A stretch of DNA of 64,000 nt from Cercis canadensis (taxonomy: Eukaryota > Streptophyta > Magnoliopsida > Fabales > Fabaceae), in NCBI GenBank assembly GCA_003255065.1, contig QAOA01000393.1, positions 558,001 to 622,000 of the forward strand, read 5' to 3'. The notes beneath the pieces are model-generated. The model made no database searches. It saw nothing but the letters and a program-made list of their open reading frames with translations, and had not been told where the DNA came from. Positions 11,100-22,795 of the stretch are shown one piece after another. The translations under genes were made by a program, and so were the position numbers. Numbering within the stretch: position 1 is the first letter of the stretch; each line of letters starts with the position of its first letter.

Positions 11100-13492
11100 T
11101 ACATCATATCACGACAGCATTTCAGCAAGAAAACCCCAAACTCTTAAACCCCGTTATAGTTTCTAAATTTCAACCCACCCATGTTGAACCCATCATTGTT
11201 AACCTTCAATCCAAGCCAATTTCTGCCCTTTTGTTCTTCAAATGGTCTGAGGAACTTCTGGGTCTGAACCATCCTCCAAAAGCTCTGTATGGTCTTCTTC
11301 ATGTGTTGCTCCAGCATAGAATGTTTTGTCCTGCTAGACAGGTTTGTGACAGAATGGTTCAGAAATTTAGGAATTTCGACAACTTTGGTTGGCTTTATAG
11401 TGAATTTTGGATTCGTGGTTCAAATGCTGGTCCTGTGTATAGCTTTGTGATAGAAAGTTTATGTCGAAATGGGATGGTTGTTCAGTCAGTGGAGTTGTTT
11501 AATCATACATCCAGATTCGGAGTATCGGTGTTGCCTTCTGCATTGTTGATTATGCTGAGATCTTTGGTTAATTCAAATAATGTTGAACTGATTCTTGATA
11601 ACTATGAAGAGATATGTAAATTATTGAAAGCACTACCTTATTATGTGTATCAGTTTGTTATGGATGGCTTCTTTAGAAAAGGTGAAGTAAAAAAGGGTTT
11701 GAGATTCCATCAAGCTATGATTGAGCGTGGCTTCTTGCATGATGTTGTTCCATGCAATAAAATTATAAAAGGTCTTTCCAAGGAGAATCAGATTGAAGTA
11801 GCCATTGAGTTTTTTAATTTTATATCAGTTGTTGGTCCAAAGCCGAATGTAGTGACATTTAGCATGCTGATTCATGATTATTGTAAGGACACGAAATTTG
11901 AAGAAGCATTCAAGCTTTACAAGGTGATGATGGAGACGGGTGTAGATCCTGACTTAATAACTTATGGTATTCTCATTCACGGTCTGTTCAGGGCACGGAA
12001 ATTGGAGGAAGGATGTGGGGTTCTCTCAGTGGCATTAAATAAAGGCATGAGGTTGGATGTAGTGATCTTTAGCTCCATTATGGATGCCTATGTGAGAAGG
12101 GGAGATTTGGTGAAGGTTATTGAGGTCTATAGAATAATGGTAACAGAGGGAATCCTTCCCAATCTTGTTGTTTATAGCATTCTTATTAGGGGCTTGTGTC
12201 AAAGCAGAAATATTGCAGATGCTTGTGCAGTATTTGGTCAAATTTTGAAGCAGGGTTTCGTGCCCTCTATTTTAACCTATAGTAGTTTGCTTGATGGGTT
12301 CTGCAAAGTGGGATATTTTAGAGATGGATTGCGTATTTACAGGAGTATGATAGCAGAAGGTTATGAACCAGATGTCATTGTTTATAGCTCATTGATAAAT
12401 GGTCTTTGCAAAAAAGGTATGATGAATGATGCTCTTAGGTTCTTGTTTCAGGCTGTAAATAGGAGTTTACAACCAAATATATATACATTTAACACACTAT
12501 TGGACGGTTGGTGTAGATTAGGTAGACTGAGGGACGCAATGAAGGTGTACAACCTGATGGGTGCATATAATGTAAGTCCAGATGTAGTAACTCACACTGT
12601 ACTTATTAGAGGACTTGTTGGCCTAGGGAGATTGAATGATGCATTGATTCTTTTCTTCCAGTCATTGAAGAAGGGCTTCCTGCTGGATGTTGTGACATAT
12701 TGCACCTTAATTGATGGTTTCAGTAAGCAAAATAATATGTCTGGTGGATTGCGGATTTTTAAGATAATGCTAATAAATGGGGTAACCCCTGATATTTCAG
12801 TATATAACGTTCTTCTCAATATTTTCTTCAAGGAAAGTTGTCTAAAAGATGCTGTCTCGCTTTTCGAGAAATTAAATGAAAGAGGGCCAGAACCTGATAT
12901 AGTAACCTATAACACAATGCTTTGTGGATATTGCTCCCTAAACAGATTGGATGAGGGAACTCAACTTTTCAAAAGGATGATGTTAGGACGACATAAGCCT
13001 AATGCTACCACATATACTATACTGATTGATGCTTACTGTAAAGAAGGGCGGATGGAAGATGCAATTTTAATTTTTGAGAATATGCTGAAAGATGGTCCCA
13101 GACCTAATGTGGTAACATATAGTTCTCTAATCGATGGCTACTTTAAGTCTCAAAATATGAATAATGCCCTTGAGCTTCATGAAGAGATCCTTAGAAACCT
13201 TTCTCCTAACATAGTCAGTTACAGCATCCTCGTTGATGGCCTATGTAAAAGGGGACTGCTGGAGGAAGCATCAATTGCATTTCATTGCGCTATAAATAGG
13301 CGTTTGCTACCTGATGTCATTGCATATGGTATTCTGATTCATGGTTACTGTAAAGTTGGGAAATTAGCTCAAGCACTGATGTTGTGTAAGAATATGTTGA
13401 TGTGTGGTATCATGCCGGATGATTTTATAAAAAGAACCATTTCAAAGCATTGTTGTTCATACAGTCAACCAAAGCTTCTGAGGTCAATGTAG
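11006..13492 (+). CDS. P-class pentatricopeptide-repeat protein, At1g31840-like, 828 aa
   Basis: Intronless, as is usual for plant PPR genes. The start is the ATG at 11006 (MSPSSSSKMRFF); the frame is open upstream only to a GTG at 10925 with no earlier in-frame ATG. The N-terminus is rich in Ser, Phe and Arg and poor in acids, as in a mitochondrial presequence. About 19 consecutive 35-residue PPR units fill residues ~145-805, for example VVTYCTLIDGFSKQNNMSGG; those after residue ~270 are canonical P-type motifs, and there is no E or DYW tail. P-class PPR proteins bind organelle RNA, one base per repeat, and act in RNA stability, splicing or translation. From memory the sequence closely follows Arabidopsis At1g31840, including GPxPNVVTF and IVTYNTMLCGYCSL. 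No internal stop; looks functional. Confidence 0.93.
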   Translation: MSPSSSSKMRFFTFPLVASHYSIFSASFKTLIHHITTAFQQENPKLLNPVIVSKFQPTHVEPIIVNLQSKPISALLFFKWSEELLGLNHPPKALYGLLHVLLQHRMFCPARQVCDRMVQKFRNFDNFGWLYSEFWIRGSNAGPVYSFVIESLCRNGMVVQSVELFNHTSRFGVSVLPSALLIMLRSLVNSNNVELILDNYEEICKLLKALPYYVYQFVMDGFFRKGEVKKGLRFHQAMIERGFLHDVVPCNKIIKGLSKENQIEVAIEFFNFISVVGPKPNVVTFSMLIHDYCKDTKFEEAFKLYKVMMETGVDPDLITYGILIHGLFRARKLEEGCGVLSVALNKGMRLDVVIFSSIMDAYVRRGDLVKVIEVYRIMVTEGILPNLVVYSILIRGLCQSRNIADACAVFGQILKQGFVPSILTYSSLLDGFCKVGYFRDGLRIYRSMIAEGYEPDVIVYSSLINGLCKKGMMNDALRFLFQAVNRSLQPNIYTFNTLLDGWCRLGRLRDAMKVYNLMGAYNVSPDVVTHTVLIRGLVGLGRLNDALILFFQSLKKGFLLDVVTYCTLIDGFSKQNNMSGGLRIFKIMLINGVTPDISVYNVLLNIFFKESCLKDAVSLFEKLNERGPEPDIVTYNTMLCGYCSLNRLDEGTQLFKRMMLGRHKPNATTYTILIDAYCKEGRMEDAILIFENMLKDGPRPNVVTYSSLIDGYFKSQNMNNALELHEEILRNLSPNIVSYSILVDGLCKRGLLEEASIAFHCAINRRLLPDVIAYGILIHGYCKVGKLAQALMLCKNMLMCGIMPDDFIKRTISKHCCSYSQPKLLRSM

Positions 13493-13734
13493 GAATTTGG
13501 AGATCCTTGCTTTGAGGGTTTCCTGGTTGATATTAGCCTGGTTATTGTTCAGCTATCTGGGCCTGGATGATAGGTACAGTTTATGCTCTTAATCACAATT
13601 CTATACCAATTTACTAATGCAATTGTAGTACTAACTTATACTCAATTATATTTAAGCAAAATGTATGTAGTTTTTAATAACAAGCAGATTTTGTAACTTT
13701 TGGCTTCTATGAATGCTTATAATGAGTCTTGAGC

Positions 13735-13737
<3 letters not shown>

Positions 13738-13820
<83 letters not shown>

Positions 13821-13825
13821 TTTTT

Positions 13826-13871
<46 letters not shown>

Positions 13872-13897
13872 TGTATATATATATATATATATTTTTT
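13738..13897. repeat. Long poly-T tract followed by (TA)n
   Basis: About 130 T residues with only a few interrupting A bases (13738-13868), then alternating TA to about 13891 and a further T run. The poly-phenylalanine readings across it are meaningless. A run of this length is hard to sequence, so its true length is uncertain. It could be the inverted poly(A) tail of a minus-strand retroposon, but no body is recognised beside it. Confidence 0.85.
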
Positions 13898-16702
13898 TTT
13901 TTATTGTATGTTATTATTTTTCATGAGAAGGAGTGTCAATATTTTGGTTGTTTATATGATCCCACTTTTAAAGTGGGCACCTTCATAAACTTATCTAATA
14001 TGTTCCAGCATTTCAACTTCCAAATATGGCAGGTATTTTGTATTTGTTATTTTCTTCAGGGTTTCACTCTGTGTGTTAGTTTGAATCTTACACTTTTGGT
14101 TTTCTTTCCTTGTTTGGGTGATGAAGTCCCTTGTTTTGTATAGCAGGTGTGAATTGAGTGTCATCATATTGACATCATATAAATTTAACTTATCAAGAGG
14201 TAAAGCTGGCACTTTCTTTTTCATTTTAACAAAATGTGTCCTGAATCCAGATAAATACTTCATGGTTTGGGACTTTGGGATATACGTAATTTAGTTTTAA
14301 TCAAGAGTTTGTACTGCTTAAATGGACAGTGAGCCAAGTCTCATCTGACGTTTACTTATCCAGTAAACAGTGATTGCTGAAGGTCAAGCTACCCAGGCTT
14401 TGCTTGTTGGTTGACAAATGTAGAGTGAACTAGTTCTGTGGGAAAATTACTACTTATCCACATACTGTTAAACCATTCATCATGCATAACTTTGCTATCA
14501 GACACTTTGCTCACTGTTGTATTTCTGGTTTGCTTGTGTTAACTTTTCTGGTAACTGAGATGACTTTTATAGTGAGCTTATGTTAAGAAGTTTTTTTCAG
14601 TGCTTATTATCATTATAAAGTTTTTCTCTTTTTTATTTTTATTTATATAAAGAAAAGAAGTTTAGGTAAAGCCTGATATGATATATTTTCTGCTAAAACG
14701 TGAATGGCTTAGAAATTAGTATCTAAGTTTCAAACTATGGAACCATTGTTGAGCAAAATAAATATTTTACACTGCAATGGGCATAACAAGTTCAGTAAAT
14801 TTATAAGTTGAAGCTCTATTATCAAAGTCATAACTCCTTTTGTGACCTAAGCACGATTAAACAACTAGCAGAGTCAAAGCAACAAGCTCAGATCCTATTG
14901 TATTTTATGCTGATATAAACACTTTGCAGTTTAGGTGTCTTGTGTTTTTCTAGTTATGGTAGAATGTATTAGTATCCTATTGCATAGTGACTTGCTATTA
15001 AGAAAAGAAAGGAAGAGAAAAAGGTAAATGATCAAAAAGGATAACTGGGGAAGACTTTCTTTTTTTTTTTTTTCCCCCCTTTTGATTAAAAGCTTGTGAA
15101 GAATGGGACCAAGCCGAGAAGTGGTTTGCCCACCCAGTATATATTTGTCATGAACTATCCTTTTTAGTCATTTCTTCACCCAACAAAAGAGCTTTTGGAT
15201 AGACAATAGAACCCTGGTCTTTGTAATTGCATATATCCTGTCATCAGCAGCCTGCCAGCCTCTTTTAGAATATTGTAGAAACCATGACAATCTATATTTC
15301 ATGTTCAGAATGCCCCATCATCAGGAAGCTTCATTTTGCAGCTTCAGGTACTAGTTCTAGATTGCTTATGTCTTTAAGTTGTGTGGAATATTCTTTCATA
15401 TATTTTTGCAAAAAATTCTTAACAGCTTATTTAACAGACATCTAAAAGGTGAAAAGCTTCATTTAGGAACCACTATGCTGTGTTTCTTTACTCTTCACTT
15501 TCAGTTGTAGTATTGGGTACTCCGTACTCTAACATAACTAAATTTAGGCATGTAGAAACTCCACCCTTCCATTTTTGTGATCCCTTTTTCCCATCTTCAG
15601 GAAAGGAAGGAGAATGACTTTAGTTAAAAATTGTTGAATTATGAGAATTTAACCTTCTGTTACGTCACTCCTTTATGTTCTTATTGTAATAGTCCTTGTA
15701 CACATAATGCAATCCTTATTTGGGAGCATGTGATGACTGCAAGGTGCTCTCATGAATATAGTCTTATTTTATACTCAAGTGGATTTATGATTGCATTACA
15801 TGGTGGGCCAGAGACAGAGTTAGAGTTTGTTTGATTTGTTTGTTATTCTAAAGGAAAAAATTGACACCTAATTCAACATGTGATTTTTCTTTTTTAAATT
15901 TGTTTAGAATTAGAAACAATGCACTTTTAGAAGCGATGATTTATTATATGAAAATTAAAATTTGAACGGTGAGAAGCAAGGATGAGGAATCAATCTTCTT
16001 CTGTCCACAGATATGTATTTGATTATTTATTTTTACTTCCTGGTTTCCTTTCCTTCCTCTTTCTTTTTCCCAATTTTCTTATTTATTTTTTATAATTGAT
16101 AATATAGATATATGTAAAGATAAAATATTTCTGACTACTCGGCTTGTGGATTGTGATGTTATGCGCTAGTTCTCGATACTGGAAGTATGAAATATTTGGG
16201 AATGCTTCCCATGATGTCTCAGTGGTAGCCTTTTAGGGTTCTGATGTTGTAGAATTTCAGGTTCAGGCTTGAGGAAGAGAGGTCTTAAGAATCTAGCGGT
16301 TTGAAAGATTGGTATTAGATGAGTAAGGAGGCTGGATATCAGGTATATGCTTGCTAGAATTTTTGTGAAGCAGGAAACATTGACGCCTTCAAAATGTATT
16401 GGGTTTTATGTGGTAGAAGCAAAATAATTCAGGGAATTTAATGGTTAATAGGATAAGTAGTGTATCATCTCACATGAAAGCACGAAGAAAGAGTTTCAGG
16501 GATGTTATTTGTCTGTGAAATGTAACTACTGTATAGCGTGATGCAAATATGAAAGGTGTCATAGAAAATGAGGAAAAGGAAGTAGGAGAGGAATTAAAAA
16601 TCTTAGCTTGCAGGACTTGAAACGCACAAACTTATGACTACACTATTTCCTAATTCTCAAAGCAAAGACTTTTCATCTCCCAGAAAAAGTGGAAAGGCTC
16701 AG

Positions 16703-16935
16703 AGTCTGCTTGGTAGGGAAGGTGGAAAATAGAGGGGCGAGTGAAAATGAAAAGGCTTTGCTTTTCACTCCTTGATACCCAGTGGAGAGGGTGGAAAGTG
16801 AAAAGAAGGTGCATCTCAATTTTTACCATACCTCATTTTTCTTGTACCAAACAATTATGAAGTAATTTTCATTCGAACCTTTCTGCCTTTCCCATTTTCC
16901 ATCCTCCCACTTTCAGTTCTATCAAGCACTTTCTT
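16703..16935. mobile_element. Possible hAT-type MITE
   Basis: The ends are weakly inverted (CTTGGTAGGGAAGG near 16709; inverse of the right end CTTGATAGAACTG), and the interior holds purine-rich GGTGGAAA-type and matching pyrimidine-rich segments, as in a foldback. No clear target duplication was found, so this is tentative. Confidence 0.3.
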
Positions 16936-18049
16936 AGTATCCATGACAAAACAATCTGAACACCATATAAAAATCATAACATATGTAAGTGGTCTCAATA
17001 TAATAGATGCCATCAATTGAGCAAAATAAAAGCTATAACAAAGTACTATTTGCTTCAGACTGAAACAATTTATTCTATTTGATTTTAAGTCTTGAAAAAG
17101 GATGGAATTTATCTAACCATTCATGGATGCTGCATCATGATTACTTCCACTGTGTAATTTCTATTTATTTTGGTGCATCCTGAGCTTATTTCCAGACCTT
17201 TATGAAATGCTGCCTTAAAATTTACACTTCCCTGGAATTATCATTGGAGGGGTTCTTATATTAACTTATACTGGGGAGCAGGTTTAGTCAGTTATGCCAG
17301 ATATGATTTATCAATTTTATTGTATGTATATCAACTATGTCTACATAGAGATGCTTTAAGGATTTACTTTCAGGCCTCTCAAATTGCCCATGGATGCCCC
17401 TTGATTGACTTTGTGTGTGTACATATTTCTTCTATTTCTGTTTTCCTTTTCCTTCTTTCATATATTTTCATTCTTGCTGTAGGAACAGCCTTAACTAACT
17501 CCACACCATGTCTGTAAAATTGGTGAGGTTGTATATCATCAATTGCAGCTTCTTTCTTCGCTCTCTATCTCTTTTTCTCTATTCCATTTTATATCAAACA
17601 CTTGTTGCATATGTATGTCTGTGGACAGAAGTCAACATTCTAGATATGTGCCAGAAAAAAATTAGCTCAGAGTTAACAATCTGTTTGTAGACTTTTTCTA
17701 TAATGCGTAAGTGTTAGGCCTGACATGAAAACGCTAATATAATTATTTTTTCGACATGTATTCTTGTCTTGATAATGGATTCAGTAATGTTGTGTAACAT
17801 TGTTAATTTTGGGCTTTGTCTGTTTAAAATTCAGGCTTGGTCTATATAATATTGGGTTAGGGTTTGAATTTTGAGGCCCAATTGAATTTGGTCTTTTCGG
17901 CCTACTCAATTATTGCCTGGCCTGATTTTAAATTTTGTTGGTTTTTCTTTTATTTTTCTCTTTTTTAATTAAAATTCTCTTTTAAAAAATGATATTTAAT
18001 TTAAAAATAGTAAACTAATATTAATCCAGCTGGCCTATTTATATATATA

Positions 18050-19233
18050 GGCTTTTTGACCTAGTAATTAGGCTTTTCAAACTTTTTTTTATCTAATTGT
18101 AATAGTCAGAAACTTAAATACCCCAATATTGTAATTTTAAAAAATTCAGATTTTTTTTTTTTTTAAAAAAAGCATGTATGACTGCAGGGGTTCCATTGAA
18201 CACGCTGGGGGCCTCGCGGCGCGTCTCAACTAAAGGTGACGTGGTTTGGGGGGCGCTTCCAGTCTTGCAGCAAAAGGTTCAAAAAATAAAATTCTAGTTG
18301 AAGAACAAAAGGAAAAATATGAGAAGCAGCAAAGAAACAAAGAAGCAAGCAGAGACGCAAAGAAGCAACCAAGCAAAGAAGCAAAACCAGCAAGGAGAAG
18401 TGAGAAGGATGGGGAGGAAGGGCGGAGGAAGAGGGAAATTTAGCCAAAAAAAAAGCCATGCAAAGGAGCCATGTGTCACCACTTGATTTGGCCAGAATTT
18501 GGTTCACTCGGGAGTCAACTGGATGCGTCCCCCAAGCCATGGCACCTTCAGTTGAGACGTGCCGCAAGGCATTCGGCGTGTCCAGGGTCCCCCACAGTCA
18601 GACATGATTTTTTTAAAAAAAAAAAAATTCCTAAAACTACAATATTGGGAGTGATTCTTCTGAATAATGCATTTCTACAAACTAAATACACAAATAAGGC
18701 ATATTTCAAACTATTTCCACGACTACGGTAGTTTTTTTTTTTTACTTTTTCTCTTCAGTGTCGCATTTTGAACCCAATGGAGAGTCGCATTTTGATTTCA
18801 AGCTCTTTTAAGGAGTCGAATTTTGCCAAAATTCGACTCCCTTCTTTAAAAAAAAATAAAATAAAATAAAAATTATCCATGCCAAAATTCGGCTCCTCAA
18901 GGGAGGTGGGAGCCAAAATTCGGCTCCCCACTATCCCAAAATTCGACTCCCTGTACAAAAATTAAAAAAAAAAAAAAAATTTCGCATGCCAAAATTCGGC
19001 TCCTTAAAGGAGCCTCAAACGAAAATTCGACTCCTCATTACGGTTCAAAATGCGACACTGAAGAGAAAAAGTAAAAAAAAAAACTACCGTAGTTGTGGAA
19101 ATAGTTTGAAATGTGCCTTATATGTGTAATTAGTTTGCAGATATACATTATTCAGAAGAATCACTCCAATATTGGAGTATTTAAGTTTCTAGGTAAAAAA
19201 ATTTGAAAAATCTAATTACTAGGTCAAAGAACC
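18050..19233. mobile_element. Non-autonomous MULE, same family as the element at 1-4413
   Basis: Both termini carry TTTGACCTAGTAATTAG and its inverse. The 10 bases TATATATATA flank it exactly (18040-18049 and 19234-19243), although this duplication is low in complexity. The TIRs reach inward about 210 bp: left 18050-18265, right 19233-19167 continued at 18648-18525, because a second element sits inside the right TIR. The inner, GC-rich part of the TIR (GGGGCCTCGCGGCGCGTCTC-like) corresponds to the TIR at 4060-4413. The 260-bp core (18266-18524) is purine-rich and encodes nothing recognised. Without its insertion the element is about 660 bp. Confidence 0.8.
18649..19166. mobile_element. 518-bp foldback MULE-like element with iterated core, 9-bp TSD
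   Basis: It begins GAGTGATTCTTCTGAATAA and ends with the exact inverse. CAATATTGG flanks it on both sides (18640-18648 and 19167-19175), a 9-bp target duplication inside the right TIR of the surrounding MULE. Inverted arms are about 130 bp (18649-18775 against 19040-19166). The core (18776-19040) consists of about eight inverted and direct copies of a short word, CAAAATTCGRCTCC and its inverse GGAGTCGAATTTTG, in variable spacing. No coding capacity. Confidence 0.85.
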
Positions 19234-19321
19234 TATATATATACAGCTTTATAGGGCCAGGCTCGAGCCCCAGGCCCAGCTCAAATTGAACAGGGCTCTA
19301 TTGACACTGCTAATGTTGTGT

Positions 19322-20750
19322 TTGCATTGATATTGCTCTTAAGCAAGATTTTCATTGGCATCATTTCTTATTTAATAGTGCTTTTAGTATATATGATGGT
19401 CGAATATGACAGGCAACGCTGTAGTATGAGTCTCAGGACTTAGTAAACCTGTTTCTGGTAATTATTATGTGCCATATTTAGTTGTGTTATGCATATTATT
19501 AACTTTGCTATGATAGGATATTGCAACTTTTGTACTTCCCTTTCTTTTCTTTTCTTTTCTTTTTTCTAATTATTTTTTACAACAATTCAAATACAAAACT
19601 TTTAAGTATTGAAGACGACTTCAATATTACTCAGTTACAAGTTGTTTGATTATATTTTTCTTTTTGGCATCAACGTCTTGTAACAATTGAAATCCCCAAT
19701 CATTGCAACTTTTGTATTTCTCTTTCATTTGTTAATTGGAAAAGAAGTTTTCATTCTCATCTTTTTGCTCATACAAAAGTTGGTTCCTTATTGTATGCAA
19801 GTTTTATTCTCCTTTGTCATTAGGGGCAGTTCGGTTGTAGAAAATTTTACCAAAATTTCAAGAAATTTTTTCTAAGAAACAGGAAATTGTAAAATGAAAT
19901 GGCACTTCTTATATCAGTAATTAGTTTTCAACTTCTTGCATCTAACCAAATATGACCCATCTCATAGCAGATAGCACATCTTCTCTATGTAATCAAATCG
20001 TGATCTTGAATTAAATCTTGAATATTCTTTAATAAAACTGCTATTACTGGATGCATCACTACCACTATCACATCCAACAACACAGGCAACTGCAGCAAAC
20101 TAAACACGAGTCTTCTCAATTTCTTCAATTTCTAGACCAACTACAATCACATTATCCACCTTGCGCATCTATTTCTCAACAAACAACAGTCACCAATAAG
20201 AACCACAGCTTTGACACCATTTGTTGCAAAATTTAGCACAATAAGAAAATCAATCGCATACAAAAAGCACATAGGAATTCACAAGGTTTAACAATTTTCC
20301 CACATTCACAAGAGAAGCAACATAAAAGGTGTGTGCTTTTCCCATTAAAGGGGTAGTGTTACACAATCCCTTTATTTGAGGGGTTCTAATGGAATCCATG
20401 TCTTGAAATTGGTATTATTGGGAACATCTCGGAAAAAAAAAAAAAAAAAAAGAGTCNAAAAAAAAAAAAAGGAGTCACCTTTTTGAGTCAAAACAATTAG
20501 TTTTCTATAAAATGCATAAATATAACAATACATGAAAAATGCCAAATTAATAATAGCCATAAATAGTGATTTCTTTGACACAATTAATGTCAAATTTTGT
20601 CAATTGTTTTAAGATTTGGTCCACACTACGTAACTCAATTTTTTGAGATCTTTACAACCATGCCAATTTCAGGACGTGGGTCCCATTACAACTTGGTGGA
20701 AAAGCACTACCCCTTGGGTAGCTTAGCAATCACCAACATAAAAATTTGGC
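19322..20750. other. AT-rich intergenic DNA
   Basis: No gene recognised. It contains a (TTTTC)n microsatellite at 19541-19565, and at 20432-20475 two A tracts each followed by GAGTC and separated by a single N (20457), which looks like an unresolved assembly join. A stretch at 20200-20340 resembles non-coding transposon or leader sequence but has no defined ends. Confidence 0.4.
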
Positions 20751-20994
20751 TTAATTACAGTTTTGGTCCTCATATTTTTATCAAACAAACGATTTGGTCA
20801 TTTATTTTGAAAATGAACTATTTTGTTATTCTATTTTCACAAAATGAGCAGTTTTAGTTATCCTCCTAACTTTTGTCCAAAATTTAACTGCATCCATTGA
20901 TGTGGCAATGAAAAATTTAACTGCATTCATTTTTAAAATAAGAGGATCAAATCATTTGTTTGACTAAAATAAGGAGACCAAAACAATAATTACC
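20751..20994. mobile_element. Foldback MITE, about 244 bp
   Basis: The two ends match inversely over about 65 bp: left TTAATTACAGTTTTGGTCC, right (inverted) GTAATTATTGTTTTGGTCT, continuing through TCAAACAAAYGATTTGRTC. No clear target duplication. Non-coding. The GGTCC-type ends recall several plant MULE-related MITEs, but the superfamily is not established. Confidence 0.65.
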
Positions 20995-22795
20995 TAAAAA
21001 AATCACTATCCAAAACAACAATTACAATATTTCTCACAAACTCAAATCTCAACTACATCTAATAATCAATCACAAAAATAATTTCTTACACAAACAGCTA
21101 ACCAAGAAAATTTTCTCTCTAATTTCTCTTTGTAAGACAGCAACTTCCTCACCAATAGTCACCTTATGTAGGTCATACACAAACATATGGAAGCCAGCAG
21201 TTTAACATTTATTAAAGCAGATACCTCAAGAGTTAGTGACTAAATATTATTCTTTTGCACGCTATGTTACCGGTTCAGCCTGTTGTCTTGGTGGTTCTGA
21301 GTTCTGCCTTTAATAACCATGAGGCCCATTAAACAGGTTCGATGACTGGTACCATCCCATCCAAACCCCTAAACCATTTAAAGAGGTATTTCAAAATACC
21401 TCTATTTTTTCCCCCCCTTTTTACTCAAATTGAATTTAAATATAAGTTCCTATCTTTTAGAGAATGTTCAATGCATACAAATTTAAAATAATTACAAGAA
21501 ATTAATAATTAAACTTAAATTTTAAAATAAAAATAAGAAAAAAAATTATTTTATCCTCATCAATTTAAATTCATGTGTGGTTCATGTATGATTTACTTTT
21601 AAATGTTTAAGAAGTTAAACGAAACTCTTATTAACTACCAAAATATGCACAAAATCCCTTTTTGTAAATGACCATCCAAAACGAGACAGAAAACATCATG
21701 CGAGAAATAGGTGATGGTGATTATCAGCTAATCCATTGTAATAATTGAATATTTGTTATTATTAAGAAATCGGGAATTCTATGATACTACGTAAGTATGT
21801 CATACTACACTGATGTGGCAAACATACATAATTTTCATATTTTATTATATATAAAATATAATTTATTTAATTTTTTAAATAAACTTAAAAACAGTTAATT
21901 TGTACACATGTCATTCATTTATTGGTTATTCCTATGTAGTATGAGATACTACATAAATACTAAAAGTATCTAAGAAACCTCCTTAAGAAATATATATATA
22001 TATATTTTGGGTTTTCTTCAACCTTGCACTATCTGCAAGTGTCATCCTCCATGGCAGGAGCTTCAAAGCTCCAAACTTTTATTCCTTTTATGAGTGGTTT
22101 TCATAGAAAATCAATCGCAAATTGAGTTTACCTCATAGCCACAATGAATCCACGCTGCTTCTATTGATAAGCTCTATGAATTCAGGTACCGACTCAACAA
22201 TGCCGAAGACAAGGCTTAGGTTCAACAATTTTGTTTCTGGGTTTATCATTTTTTCAAGTTTTTCACTTTTTTATGCTTATTATTAGACTTTTACTTTCTG
22301 CTTCTGGGGTTTCAATTGAGTTTTTGGAGAATTTGCGGGTATTATAGATGCAGCCAAGACGAGGGTGAAGGAGAAGCAATTGGCTGCACAGCTCATTCCC
22401 AAGTTCTTCAAGTTAATCCTAATTAAGTTTGTTAATTTTGAAATTTTGGTAAAATTTGGGTGTTCATGGCATGACGTGCTTTGCATTTGATGTTTTCCGT
22501 CTCTTTTCGGGCAATTGCATGTGAAAAGGGTTTTGCTTACATTTTGATAGTTAATAGGAGTTTCGTATAACTTTTTAAATATTTGAGGTAAACTGAGTTA
22601 AAAGGAGTAAAATATTTTTTTTAAAAAAAATAATTAAACTTAAATTCATTAGCTAAGAACGTTAGTTTTTTTTTTTTTTTGTTTTTTTTTTTAAAAGTTA
22701 CTGACTTATAATTCAATTCAATTAAGACAACAAATTATACGTTTTCAATTTTCAATAAAGGACAAATATTAATTTCTTGGAACATATTTGGTAAA
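20995..22795. other. AT-rich intergenic DNA
   Basis: Apart from the small MITE at 21781-21960, no gene is recognised. A (TA)n run lies near 21990-22005. The segment 21440-21540 belongs to a dispersed AT-rich repeat that recurs at 23270-23460, 25195-25340 and 26925-27000. Confidence 0.4.
21781..21960. mobile_element. Small AT-rich foldback MITE
   Basis: The ends pair inversely: CATACTACACTGATGTGG on the left against CATACTACATAGGAATAACC-like sequence read from the right, around an AT-only centre. Boundaries are approximate. Confidence 0.4.

Larger units (their letters stand above)
13493..17784. other. 3' side of the PPR gene and intergenic DNA
   Basis: No protein-coding exon is supported. 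A splice-donor-like site (GATAG then GTACAG) lies at 13574, 82 bases after the stop, and acceptor-like sites exist downstream (near 15307 and 15600), so a spliced 3' UTR is possible, as is common for PPR genes. Otherwise the stretch is AT-rich, with the long T tract at 13738, a possible MITE at 16703 and short pyrimidine runs (17430-17590). Confidence 0.4.
17796..19310. mobile_element. Outermost element of a three-level nest (about 0.3 kb of its own sequence)
   Basis: The 11 bases TAATGTTGTGT stand at 17785-17795 and again at 19311-19321. Just inside, the ends are loosely inverted: CATTGTTAATTTTGGGC at 17798 against CAGTGTCAATAGAGCCC read inward from 19309. Removing the element at 18050-19233 leaves roughly 320 bp rich in GGCCTG/GGCCCA-like words. 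Superfamily is uncertain: the terminal CAxTGTxAAT looks hAT-like, but the direct repeat is longer than the 8 bp expected for hAT. Confidence 0.5.

Noticed and set aside
13713-13988. Phenylalanine-rich open frames
   Set aside because: Translation of a poly-T tract.
18226-18567. Open frames on both strands in the middle MULE
   Set aside because: Purine-rich low-complexity core of a non-autonomous element; lysine/glutamine- and leucine-rich readings on opposite strands.
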